Position numbers and translations under genes: made by a program
Notes under the pieces: model-generated
Database searches by the model: none
What the model was told of the DNA's origin: nothing
The model's input: the letters and a program-made list of their open reading frames with translations, nothing else
Source of the DNA: Chitinophaga agri
GTDB lineage: Bacteria; Bacteroidota; Bacteroidia; Chitinophagales; Chitinophagaceae
DNA: 64,000 nt
Assembly: GCF_010093065.1 (NCBI RefSeq)
Contig: NZ_CP048113.1
Span: 6,714,001-6,778,000 of the forward strand
Direction: 5' to 3'
Part shown: in pieces, positions 1 to 6,553 of the stretch
Layout of the letters: each line of letters opens with the position of its first letter
Numbering within the stretch: position 1 is the first letter of the stretch

Positions 1-347
1 AGGCATTCCAGAGCGATTTTCTGCAACGGATGGAGAAGGTCAGGAACAACCTCGATTCTATTAATCTGCCTAACCAGAATGCCAACTATATGGACCAGGT
101 AGTAGCACAGGATCTGGTGACAATGAGGAACAGTATTCCGAAGGAATCAGTGACACATTATGGACTCTATAATAACATCATTCAGAACCTGCTTTCTATT
201 CAACAGGGAAAGCAACAAATGAGAGGTTTACAAAATGCACAACAAACGATCGCTGAGCTGAAAGAGAAGATCGCCGATCTCAACCGGGAACTGGAAACAG
301 CGCGTAACGAGCTCGATTATAACAGACAGATTATGAGATCAAGATGA
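1..347 (+). CDS. tssO: T6SS protein TssO, 3' end (partial)
   Basis: This reading frame is open from the left edge of the window (first full codon at base 3), so the visible ATG at base 30 is probably internal. About 115 C-terminal residues are present. The last 45 or so (from QQTIAELKEKIADLNREL onward) look like a coiled coil rich in Lys, Glu and Leu. The assignment rests on the FLQRMEKVRNNLDSINLP style of the segment and on the next gene being tssD. In Bacteroidota T6SS clusters TssO is a small inner-membrane component with one N-terminal membrane segment and a periplasmic coiled-coil region; that membrane segment would lie outside the window. The family call is from memory of the cluster type, not from a search. 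It could be another T6SS accessory protein. Confidence 0.6.
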   Translation, partial: AFQSDFLQRMEKVRNNLDSINLPNQNANYMDQVVAQDLVTMRNSIPKESVTHYGLYNNIIQNLLSIQQGKQQMRGLQNAQQTIAELKEKIADLNRELETARNELDYNRQIMRSR

Positions 348-355
348 GTTAAATT

Positions 356-387
356 TTTGGTCGTATTAAAGGATTAATTTAAATTTG
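356..387 (+). promoter_or_regulatory. Bacteroidota-type promoter of tssD
   Basis: TTTG at 356-359, a 20-base spacer, then TAAATTTG at 380-387. This matches the Bacteroidota sigma factor consensus (TTTG, 19-21 bases, TAnnTTTG). It would start transcription roughly 65 bases before tssD and let the tube protein be made independently of the upstream T6SS genes. Confidence 0.6.
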
Positions 388-460
388 GAAGATAAATTTT
401 TAAATAAATAAATAGCTCATTTTTGTTAATTCTTTATTGCAAACCTTAAACATTTAACCC

Positions 461-847
461 ATGTCCTTCAAATCAGTGTTTGAAGTAGCTGGCAAAAAAT
501 TAGTGGTAAAACACTGCAGCTACGACCTCACCCAAGAAGTAGATGCTACCGGTCGCCCATCAGCTATCACACGTGGTGGCCGCATCCGTTTAAGCGTTGA
601 ATCAACCGGAGAAACTGACCTCTTCGAATGGATGGTAAACAATTTCGAAAGAAAAGACGGTACCGTTACATTCTACAAAAGAGATTCTGATGCTCAGTTG
701 AAACAACTGTCCTTCAAAGAAGGTTATTTGGTAAAGTTTGAAGAGTCTTTTGACGCTGATGACAAGAATCCAATGACTATTACATTCACCATTTCTGCCC
801 GTGAATTGCATATGGGCAACGCTGTTCATGCCAATGAATGGGTATGA
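461..847 (+). CDS. tssD: T6SS tube protein TssD (Hcp)
   Basis: Hcp-like tube subunit of the Bacteroidota type VI secretion system. Hexamers stack into the inner tube that is propelled with its effectors out of the cell. The 128-residue length is typical. It starts MSFKSVFEVAGKKLVVKHC and carries the usual TRGGRIRLSVEST and DLFEWM segments, which recur in TssD proteins annotated as type VI secretion system tube protein. There is no signal peptide, as expected for a cytoplasm-assembled tube. It has its own promoter match and is followed by a strong terminator, so it is probably a monocistronic, highly expressed unit at the end of the T6SS cluster. Several TssD paralogues per genome are common, and this one could be structural or an effector carrier. 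Confidence 0.88.
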   Translation: MSFKSVFEVAGKKLVVKHCSYDLTQEVDATGRPSAITRGGRIRLSVESTGETDLFEWMVNNFERKDGTVTFYKRDSDAQLKQLSFKEGYLVKFEESFDADDKNPMTITFTISARELHMGNAVHANEWV

Positions 848-883
848 TGATGGTATAATTTGTTAACTTAACGTAATTGTACC

Positions 884-909
884 AAGGCCCCTGCGAAAGC
901 AGGGGCTTT
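884..909 (+). terminator. Intrinsic terminator after tssD
   Basis: The stem AAGGCCCCTGC pairs across a GAAA tetraloop with GCAGGGGCTTTT and is followed by a T-rich stretch. It lies 37 bases after the tssD stop. Confidence 0.85.
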
Positions 910-981
910 TTGGTTTTTATACCGTGCGGCGGGGCGTTGATCATCAGTCGGTGTATTGCCCGGGCATTGTCCGTTAAAGCA

Positions 982-1383
982 TCAACGGTCCTGCTGCCCC
1001 GGCTTTATTCCCGCTTTCAATACAAACCACATCATTGCCGGAAACAACTGCATGGGTACTACCAGACCTGGGAACAACTCAGGCTGCGCCATATCCAGCG
1101 GAAGACTGACCATAAAAGGTATGACCATACTCAGCATCGTTATAACGGTTAACAATACTCCGGATAAAAACGCCCTCTCTTTTTTGAATAAGCGATGTAC
1201 CGTATAGCTAAGTAACGCGATCAGCATCCCTGCAAATATGCAGGCGCTGAATATACTCAGCGGAGATACCAGCGCATTAAAATTAACACCCAGTGTAGTG
1301 GTGTATAACCAGTAATAAAAAAAGGCAGCAAGTCCTGAAAGGATGCCTGCTGCCAGTCCGGTGAAATAATATCTTTTAAACAT
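982..1383 (-). CDS. Small multi-pass membrane protein, unknown function
   Basis: A 133-residue protein of four hydrophobic segments (about residues 7-27, 38-60, 75-95 and 108-126) with short basic loops. No family is recognised. The chosen start is the ATG giving MFKRYYFTGL, 13 bases after the stop of the YceI gene. An upstream in-frame ATG would push the start into that gene. The close spacing suggests co-transcription with the YceI-like gene, so a role at the envelope is likely, but the function is unknown. Confidence 0.6.
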   Translation of the reverse strand: MFKRYYFTGLAAGILSGLAAFFYYWLYTTTLGVNFNALVSPLSIFSACIFAGMLIALLSYTVHRLFKKERAFLSGVLLTVITMLSMVIPFMVSLPLDMAQPELFPGLVVPMQLFPAMMWFVLKAGIKPGQQDR

Positions 1384-1396
1384 GCAATGACAATGC

Positions 1397-1930
1397 TTAT
1401 TGAGTAACAGGAACAGTGACCTGCAGTTTGAATACATCATCTACTCTGCCTCCCGCTTCACCTATACCAAAGTCTACACGGTTCACGTCAAAGTTGCCGG
1501 TGAAAGTACCTCCATTGCCATTCTTTGCGAAAGTGAACGGAATGGTGAATGGCTTTTTTACGCCATGTATTTCCAGTTCACCTTGTGCATCATATCCGGT
1601 AGCTGTTTTGGTTACTTTGGACGAAGTAAAATGAATAACAGGATATTTCGATGCGTCGAACCATTTACTGCCTTTTGCATGTGTGTTTTTTAAACCATTA
1701 CCGGTATTGATCGAACTGACAGGGATCGTTACATCAAACTTTGCGGCGGGTAGATTATGTTCATCAAACACCACCTGACCTTTCAGCTCTTTGAAAATAC
1801 CGGTAGCGCCGGAGCCGGAAAATTTAATGGAATAGCCGTCTGCGATCTTCCAGCTTTGGGAAACCACAAAAGTAAAAGCAGAAGCAAATAGTACTACTGC
1901 AAATGCGATGGGATAGCGTGCTCTTTTCAT
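1397..1930 (-). CDS. YceI-family periplasmic lipid-binding protein
   Basis: A 177-residue protein with an N-terminal signal segment (about residues 1-24, ending near VVSQS), followed by a lipocalin-like YceI beta-barrel. Family hallmarks are SIKFSGSGATGIFKELKG near the start, the KGSKWFDASKYPVIHFTS segment in the middle (the xxFFDxxxYPxxxF motif) and the GELEIHGVKKPFTIPF segment. YceI proteins bind polyisoprenoid or other amphiphilic molecules in the periplasm; the ligand here is unknown. It heads a probable two-gene unit with the small membrane protein downstream. Confidence 0.85.
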   Translation of the reverse strand: MKRARYPIAFAVVLFASAFTFVVSQSWKIADGYSIKFSGSGATGIFKELKGQVVFDEHNLPAAKFDVTIPVSSINTGNGLKNTHAKGSKWFDASKYPVIHFTSSKVTKTATGYDAQGELEIHGVKKPFTIPFTFAKNGNGGTFTGNFDVNRVDFGIGEAGGRVDDVFKLQVTVPVTQ

Positions 1931-2031
1931 TGTATGTTCATTGGATAAATGAATGGATCAAATGTAATCTGATAATTTGTTGACTGCAAAAAGGATACCT
2001 ATAAATTAATGTTAATAAGTCTGCCTAAAAG

Positions 2032-2069
2032 CTAACATATGTTAGTTCGGCTGGCCGTCTTTTCGGCCA
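2032..2069. promoter_or_regulatory. Palindrome and hairpin upstream of doxX-like gene
   Basis: A perfect 14-bp palindrome CTAACATATGTTAG (2032-2045) is followed directly by an inverted repeat TGGCCG-TCTTTT-CGGCCA (2052-2069). The latter abuts a CAACTTTG box (2068-2075) that resembles a -7 element. The layout fits an operator for a dimeric regulator overlapping a promoter; the regulator is unknown. Confidence 0.4.
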
Positions 2070-2091
2070 ACTTTGTACCAAAAGTAAGACA

Positions 2092-2538
2092 ATGGCATTT
2101 TTATCCGGACTGTTATCCATCGCTTTATTATCGCTCCTGGCGGGCCACCTGTTCCATTTCTCCTGGTTACAGCAATGGCAGCATGATGCCCGGGTGGCAG
2201 CGGCGGTGATGTTTGTACTGATAGGGATCATGCACCTGGTCACCCCGAAAAAACTGACCTATATGATAGAAGGCTGGCTGCCCTATGCCTTACAACTGGT
2301 GCTGATCAGCGGGATATTGGAGATCATACTGGGGATCGGGCTGTTAGTAGAGAACATACGGGTGTACGCAGCCTGGGGGCTGATCATACTGCTGGTAGCT
2401 ATGTTTCCGGCGAATATTTACGTCGCCATCAAAGCGTTACCTGCGCCTGGCGGATTACCGGCAAAGCCCTGGTATACCTGGAGCCGGCTGGCCTTCCAGC
2501 CTGTATATATCGCCTGGGTGTGGTGGTGTGTCAGGTAA
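2092..2538 (+). CDS. DoxX-like membrane protein
   Basis: A 148-residue protein with four predicted membrane helices. The central segment RVAAAVMFVLIGIMHLVTPKKLTYM and the later PANIYVAIKAL are typical of small DoxX-like proteins. Some members associate with redox enzymes, but no biochemical role can be inferred from sequence alone. The gene ends inside the 3' end of the convergent Crp/Fnr-type regulator (8 bases overlap). The ATG at 2092 was chosen because nothing upstream is in frame. Confidence 0.7.
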   Translation: MAFLSGLLSIALLSLLAGHLFHFSWLQQWQHDARVAAAVMFVLIGIMHLVTPKKLTYMIEGWLPYALQLVLISGILEIILGIGLLVENIRVYAAWGLIILLVAMFPANIYVAIKALPAPGGLPAKPWYTWSRLAFQPVYIAWVWWCVR

Positions 2539-3106
2539 GCTCCTTCCTGATCCTGCTGAGGCTCTCAGGTGCGATGCCCAGGTAAGAGGCAATGTATTTG
2601 ACAGGGATCTGCTGCACGACCTGCGGATACTCTTCCAGCAACTGTATATATCGTTCCTTGGCAGTATATTGAAGAAGGGCTAACTCCCGCCGGTATTTAC
2701 GCAGGTACTGGTATTCTGCCAGCAGGCGGCCGGTCCTTTCTGCGGTATGACTCCGCTGATAGAGTTCCTGCAGGTCTGTATAATAGAAAGCAAAGCCTTT
2801 TACAGGCGTTATAGCCTGTAGAGAGACCGCTGAAGGATGCTGTGTAATGAAAGAGGCATAAGCGGTCGAAAACTGGCCTGGAAATGCGAAATCGAGGCAT
2901 ACTTCCCTGTCCTGATGCACGGTGAATACCCGGACGATCCCCTCACTGATAAAATAGATCGCCGAAGATACCCTGCCTGCATGGGTTAAAAAAGAGCCGT
3001 TACTGAACACCACTGGTTGCAGTAACGGCTCAAATAAATGCCAGTTATCTCCGGAATGCCTGTCAAGCTGTGACAATACTTCTTTTACCTGGAGGATATC
3101 GGGCAT
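2531..3106 (-). CDS. Crp/Fnr-family transcriptional regulator
   Basis: A 191-residue regulator. The N-terminal cyclic-nucleotide-binding-like beta-roll spans about residues 25-115 (GSFLTHAGRVSSAIYFISEGIVRVF). It is followed by a dimerisation helix and a C-terminal winged-helix segment with the recognition region QIPVKYIASYLGIAPESLSRIRKEL. The family is very common in Chitinophaga and relatives. The Arg-Ser pair that contacts cAMP in true CRP is not evident, so the ligand is unknown, and there is no N-terminal Cys cluster as in Fnr. It may regulate the convergent doxX-like gene, but this is only positional inference. Confidence 0.82.
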   Translation of the reverse strand: MPDILQVKEVLSQLDRHSGDNWHLFEPLLQPVVFSNGSFLTHAGRVSSAIYFISEGIVRVFTVHQDREVCLDFAFPGQFSTAYASFITQHPSAVSLQAITPVKGFAFYYTDLQELYQRSHTAERTGRLLAEYQYLRKYRRELALLQYTAKERYIQLLEEYPQVVQQIPVKYIASYLGIAPESLSRIRKELT

Positions 3107-3122
3107 GCGTCCATATTTTTGA

Positions 3123-4064
3123 TCAGATCCTTCTGAGTTTTAATGACTGTACGAAGTGATGACCGCCTTTTTCCAGTATCAGACTGGCCCGGAAACGGGT
3201 CGGCAGAATATTCAGCTCCAGATTGGGCCGGTTGATCTCATTCCAGATATTGGTCGCTATCACTTCTGACTCTTTATCAGACAGATGTGCGTACCGGTGG
3301 AAATAAGATTCGGGATTCCGGAACGCGGTCTGCCGCAGTGACTTGAACCGGTCAATATACCATTGCTGCAGATCCTCCATTTCAGCATCCACAAAGATGG
3401 AGAAATCGAAGAAGTCGGATACGAAGATGGTCGGCTCCTTCTGCTGCTGCCTCGGTCTTACCTGCAACACATTCACTCCTTCGACAATTACGATATCAGG
3501 AGATTCGATCCATTTCAGTTCATTGGGAAGAATATCATATTCCAGATGACTGTACACCGGAGCGGAGACCCTTTCCTTCGCCGATTTTACATTTGCCAGG
3601 AACTGTATCAGCCGGCGGATATCATAACTTTCAGGGAATCCCTTTCTGTTCATGATCCCTTTCTGTTCCAGCACCTTATTTGGATAAAGGAAACCATCCG
3701 TGGTGACCAGGTCTACTTTAGGGTGGTTAGGCCATGCGGATAACAGGCGCTGCAATACGCGGGCGGTGGTGCTCTTACCCACGGCTACACTACCGGCAAT
3801 GCCAATAATGAAGGGAACTTTCAGGAACTGGCTGCCCAGAAAACTGTTCGTCGCTGCGTGTAAGCGCTGTGCTCCGCTAACATACAAATTCAGCAACCGG
3901 GAAAGGGGGACATAGATCTGGGTGATTTCTTCCATGGTCAGCGGTTCGTTTAACCCCTGTAAGGTCTCGAAATCATTCAATAGGTGTAACATAGGATCGT
4001 CACTCCTTTTTGCCCATTCTTCCCTGCTGATAGTAATATAGGGAGCATAATTATTCCTCGTCAT
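3123..4064 (-). CDS. coaA: Type I pantothenate kinase
   Basis: Phosphorylates pantothenate with ATP, the first and regulated step of coenzyme A synthesis, in the cytoplasm. The length (313 residues) is close to E. coli CoaA. The Walker A loop GSVAVGKST is at about residues 91-99. The family segments YISREEW-like N-terminus, [22 protein letters not shown] and IVEGVNVLQ are all present. It starts at the ATG giving [13 protein letters not shown]. The gene is followed at a short distance by the Crp/Fnr-type gene on the same strand, but a functional link is not evident. Confidence 0.93.
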   Translation of the reverse strand: MTRNNYAPYITISREEWAKRSDDPMLHLLNDFETLQGLNEPLTMEEITQIYVPLSRLLNLYVSGAQRLHAATNSFLGSQFLKVPFIIGIAGSVAVGKSTTARVLQRLLSAWPNHPKVDLVTTDGFLYPNKVLEQKGIMNRKGFPESYDIRRLIQFLANVKSAKERVSAPVYSHLEYDILPNELKWIESPDIVIVEGVNVLQVRPRQQQKEPTIFVSDFFDFSIFVDAEMEDLQQWYIDRFKSLRQTAFRNPESYFHRYAHLSDKESEVIATNIWNEINRPNLELNILPTRFRASLILEKGGHHFVQSLKLRRI

Positions 4065-4112
4065 GCAGATTTTGTTGCCTGTTTACTTGTTGAACCTGTC
4101 TGTTTCAGGCTG

Positions 4113-5471
4113 CTAAGCTATGTAAACCGTTTTAACATTCAAAAATTCATGTGTGCCTTCGAGGGAGAGTTCTCTTCCGTAACCGGACAGTTTCACGCCA
4201 CCAAATGGCAGCCGGGCATCGGAATGGACCATTGCATTCACGAAAACATTCCCGCTGTCTATCAGCCGGGCCAGGTTTTCTGCCTTATCAAGATCGGTCG
4301 TCCAGAGGGAAGCACCCAGTCCAAACGGGGTCTGATTGGCCAGTTCAATGGCGTGCTCCGCATGCTGTGCCTTGATGATCACCGCCAGCGGACCAAACGT
4401 TTCCTCATCAAAGGCTGTCATCCCTTTCTTCACACCAGTCAGCAGGGTAGGAGCAAAATTAGCGGCTTCCTGTTGGCCGCCGACTGCCAGCTGTGCCCCC
4501 TGACTGATCGTTTGCTGCAGCTGTGTGGCCAGTTCGCCGGCCAGGTCAGGACGGGCCATGGGCCCCATGTCTGTCGCAGGATCAAAAGGATCGCCCTGTT
4601 TCATCTGGCGTAACAGCTGACTGACCTTATCTGTAAAATCACCTGCAACTGATCCTTCCACGATCCAGCGTTTGGCAGCGATACAGGATTGTCCCGCATT
4701 CTGCATACGTGCTCTCACTGCCACCTTCGCGGCTTCTTCCAGGTTAGCATCTTTCAGCACAATGAAGGGGTCACTGCCTCCCAGTTCCAGGACGGATTTC
4801 TTAATATATTTTCCAGCCAGTGCTCCTACGCTCATGCCGGCAGCTGTGCTTCCTGTCAGCGTGACACCTTGTACACGGCTGTCAGCGATCACAGGTTCGA
4901 TATGGCCGGAACTGACCAGTAATGCCTGGAAAGCGCCTGCAGGAAAGCCCGCCTGACGGAACAGGTCTTCAATGGCCAATGCGCAGCCACTGACATTGCT
5001 GGCGTGTTTCAGCAGACCGGTATTGCCGGCCAGCAGATTGGGAATAGCGAAACGGAAAACCTGCCAGTAAGGAAAGTTCCATGGCATGATGGCCAGAATA
5101 ATCCCTTTCGGTTCATATGATACATAGCTTTGCTGTGCATCACTGGCGATAATGCGTGGTTGCAGCATACCAGCGATGTTGTTAACATAGTATTCTGCGG
5201 ATGTGGCACATTTCAGTACTTCCGCTTTTGCTTCTTTCAGTGTCTTACCCATTTCGCGGGTAATGATCGCCGCATGGTGGTCTACATTCGTCTTCAGCAG
5301 CCGGACCAGTTCCAGCATCCAGTCGCACCGTTCCTGTAGGCTCGTCTGTGCCAGATGACGGTACGCCTGATGGCCGCTGGTCAGTCTTTGTTCAATGTCG
5401 GCACCCGTATGAGCCGCATATTCTGCTATTGTTTCCTGGTTGTATGGATTGATACTTTGAAAGGTGCTCAT
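4113..5471 (-). CDS. gabD: NAD(P)-dependent succinate-semialdehyde-type dehydrogenase
   Basis: Aldehyde dehydrogenase superfamily protein of 452 residues. Visible features are the PWNFPYW segment (about 130-136), the general-base Glu in LELGGSDPF (Glu229), the catalytic Cys in NAGQSCIAAKR (Cys263), and the C-terminal PFGGVKLSGYGRE. The short N-terminus and the NAGQSC variant match the bacterial succinate-semialdehyde dehydrogenase subgroup (NAD-dependent, 4-aminobutyrate breakdown). Substrate assignment is by subgroup resemblance only. No gabT-like transaminase lies nearby. In transcription direction the gene follows a decayed AraC regulator gene, perhaps its former activator. Confidence 0.85.
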   Translation of the reverse strand: MSTFQSINPYNQETIAEYAAHTGADIEQRLTSGHQAYRHLAQTSLQERCDWMLELVRLLKTNVDHHAAIITREMGKTLKEAKAEVLKCATSAEYYVNNIAGMLQPRIIASDAQQSYVSYEPKGIILAIMPWNFPYWQVFRFAIPNLLAGNTGLLKHASNVSGCALAIEDLFRQAGFPAGAFQALLVSSGHIEPVIADSRVQGVTLTGSTAAGMSVGALAGKYIKKSVLELGGSDPFIVLKDANLEEAAKVAVRARMQNAGQSCIAAKRWIVEGSVAGDFTDKVSQLLRQMKQGDPFDPATDMGPMARPDLAGELATQLQQTISQGAQLAVGGQQEAANFAPTLLTGVKKGMTAFDEETFGPLAVIIKAQHAEHAIELANQTPFGLGASLWTTDLDKAENLARLIDSGNVFVNAMVHSDARLPFGGVKLSGYGRELSLEGTHEFLNVKTVYIA

Positions 5472-5500
5472 AAATATAATTTACACGATAAAAAGAGGGA

Positions 5501-5627
5501 AGAATCAGGAATCAGGAATTGACATCATTCATGCCTGAAAATGTTATTATTGTCTGACCAGGATTTCAGCGCTGGATGATCTGTCAGTCCTGCAATATTG
5601 ATGGCTAACTAATACCTGATTCCTCCT
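5501..5627. repeat. Heptamer-built inverted repeat (diverged copy)
   Basis: The left arm at 5501-5520 is made of AATCAGG units; the right arm at 5610-5627 carries CCTGATTCCTCC. It is a diverged member of the intergenic repeat family seen also at about 16.98, 38.39, 40.53 and 42.16 kb. It lies between the dehydrogenase gene and the AraC pseudogene. Confidence 0.45.
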
Positions 5628-5726
5628 TGTAAATGTAAGATTTCTGCACTACCCGGGGCAATACAACAGGGATGGATGGTGAAAAAGTTGTGGATGAGAG
5701 ATTAACGGAACAACTCATCTCCGCAG

Positions 5727-6150
5727 CTAAAATATTTGTAGAAAGCGGTATTCAGTGCTGCGTATTCTTTTGAAACCGGTGAGCCAGGCAATACTATCAT
5801 TCGCCATATCATGTATGGTTAACAGTTGGTGGCCAACTCCATGCGGTACATGTGAATAAAACTACTGACGGAAATACCGTTCAGCTGGCGGAATTCCTGT
5901 TAAAGAAAGTTATCCGTCATATTGCACTGCTGACGAAGGTGTTTCACTGTAATCGTTTTGTGAATATTCAGCCTGATATATTCTTTTACGCAGTCGAGCG
6001 TGATAACTGCTGGTCGGTCAGCTCTATCCCGGTGGGCGCCGCATGAAGTAGTGAGTGTTATATGGATAATCGTATCTGGTGGTAAGGAATAACGGACATG
6101 ACCCTTTTAGCTGCATCTGCCGGCTACAATTGTTGATAATCAGCAATGAC
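5727..6150 (-). pseudogene. Decayed AraC-family regulator gene
   Basis: Translating the minus strand in shifting frames recovers a recognisable AraC C-terminal domain. First comes SLLHAAPTGIELTDQQLSR, then after a frameshift near 6000 the first helix-turn-helix (KEYIRLNIHKTITVKHL, QQCNMTDNF). A stop at 5902-5900 follows, then EFRQLNGISVSSFIHMYRM in the same frame. After a further frameshift near 5828 comes the second helix-turn-helix (DSIAWLTGFKRIRSTEYRF), ending at a TAG at 5729-5727. Upstream, AKRVMSVIPYHQIRLSI with a stop looks like part of the preceding linker. At least two frameshifts and two stops mean it cannot be functional. The N-terminal sensing domain is not recognisable. Confidence 0.75.
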
Positions 6151-6553
6151 CGGTTAACATGTTATGCTGCAACACGCGTGGAATAACAATTATTTAATAA
6201 CGATCACAATGACATGACATAGTTACTACGCTGCTGAGGATGTTGTTTCTGTTATGCATAAAGTTATCTTTTTGTTTTTGCTAAATAGTTAATAGGTCGT
6301 TAATGATCGCTGATGCATAGGTGCTGTTAGCTGGATATGTGTATCACAAGATCAAAATATTGATTTATAGGGGGATCGGTTAAACAAGTGTTAATGAATA
6401 AGTGTTTTATTATGTGATATGCCGACCTATGTCAAATAGCAGGAATGTGTATGTTATAACATGTAGGTACACACTACTGGAGTAGAATGAGCGCGTTTTA
6501 GCTATATGCCTGAAATAGGTTATATTTAACAATAACCCAAATTTTAGTATTAT
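6151..6553. other. AT-rich intergenic region before the TonB receptor
   Basis: No gene is visible here. It contains a 12-bp palindrome ATGTTATAACAT (6451-6462), about 90 bases before the receptor start, and a related TTAACATGTTATG segment near 6154-6166. These may be regulator sites. The leftmost part may be the unreadable N-terminal half of the decayed AraC gene. Confidence 0.35.

Noticed and set aside
877..1152. Small rightward frames after tssD
   Set aside because: They start in the terminator and run antisense to the small membrane-protein gene.
5852..6046. Rightward 64-codon frame in the gene-poor region
   Set aside because: The same bases on the other strand give AraC helix-turn-helix remains, which explain the sequence better.
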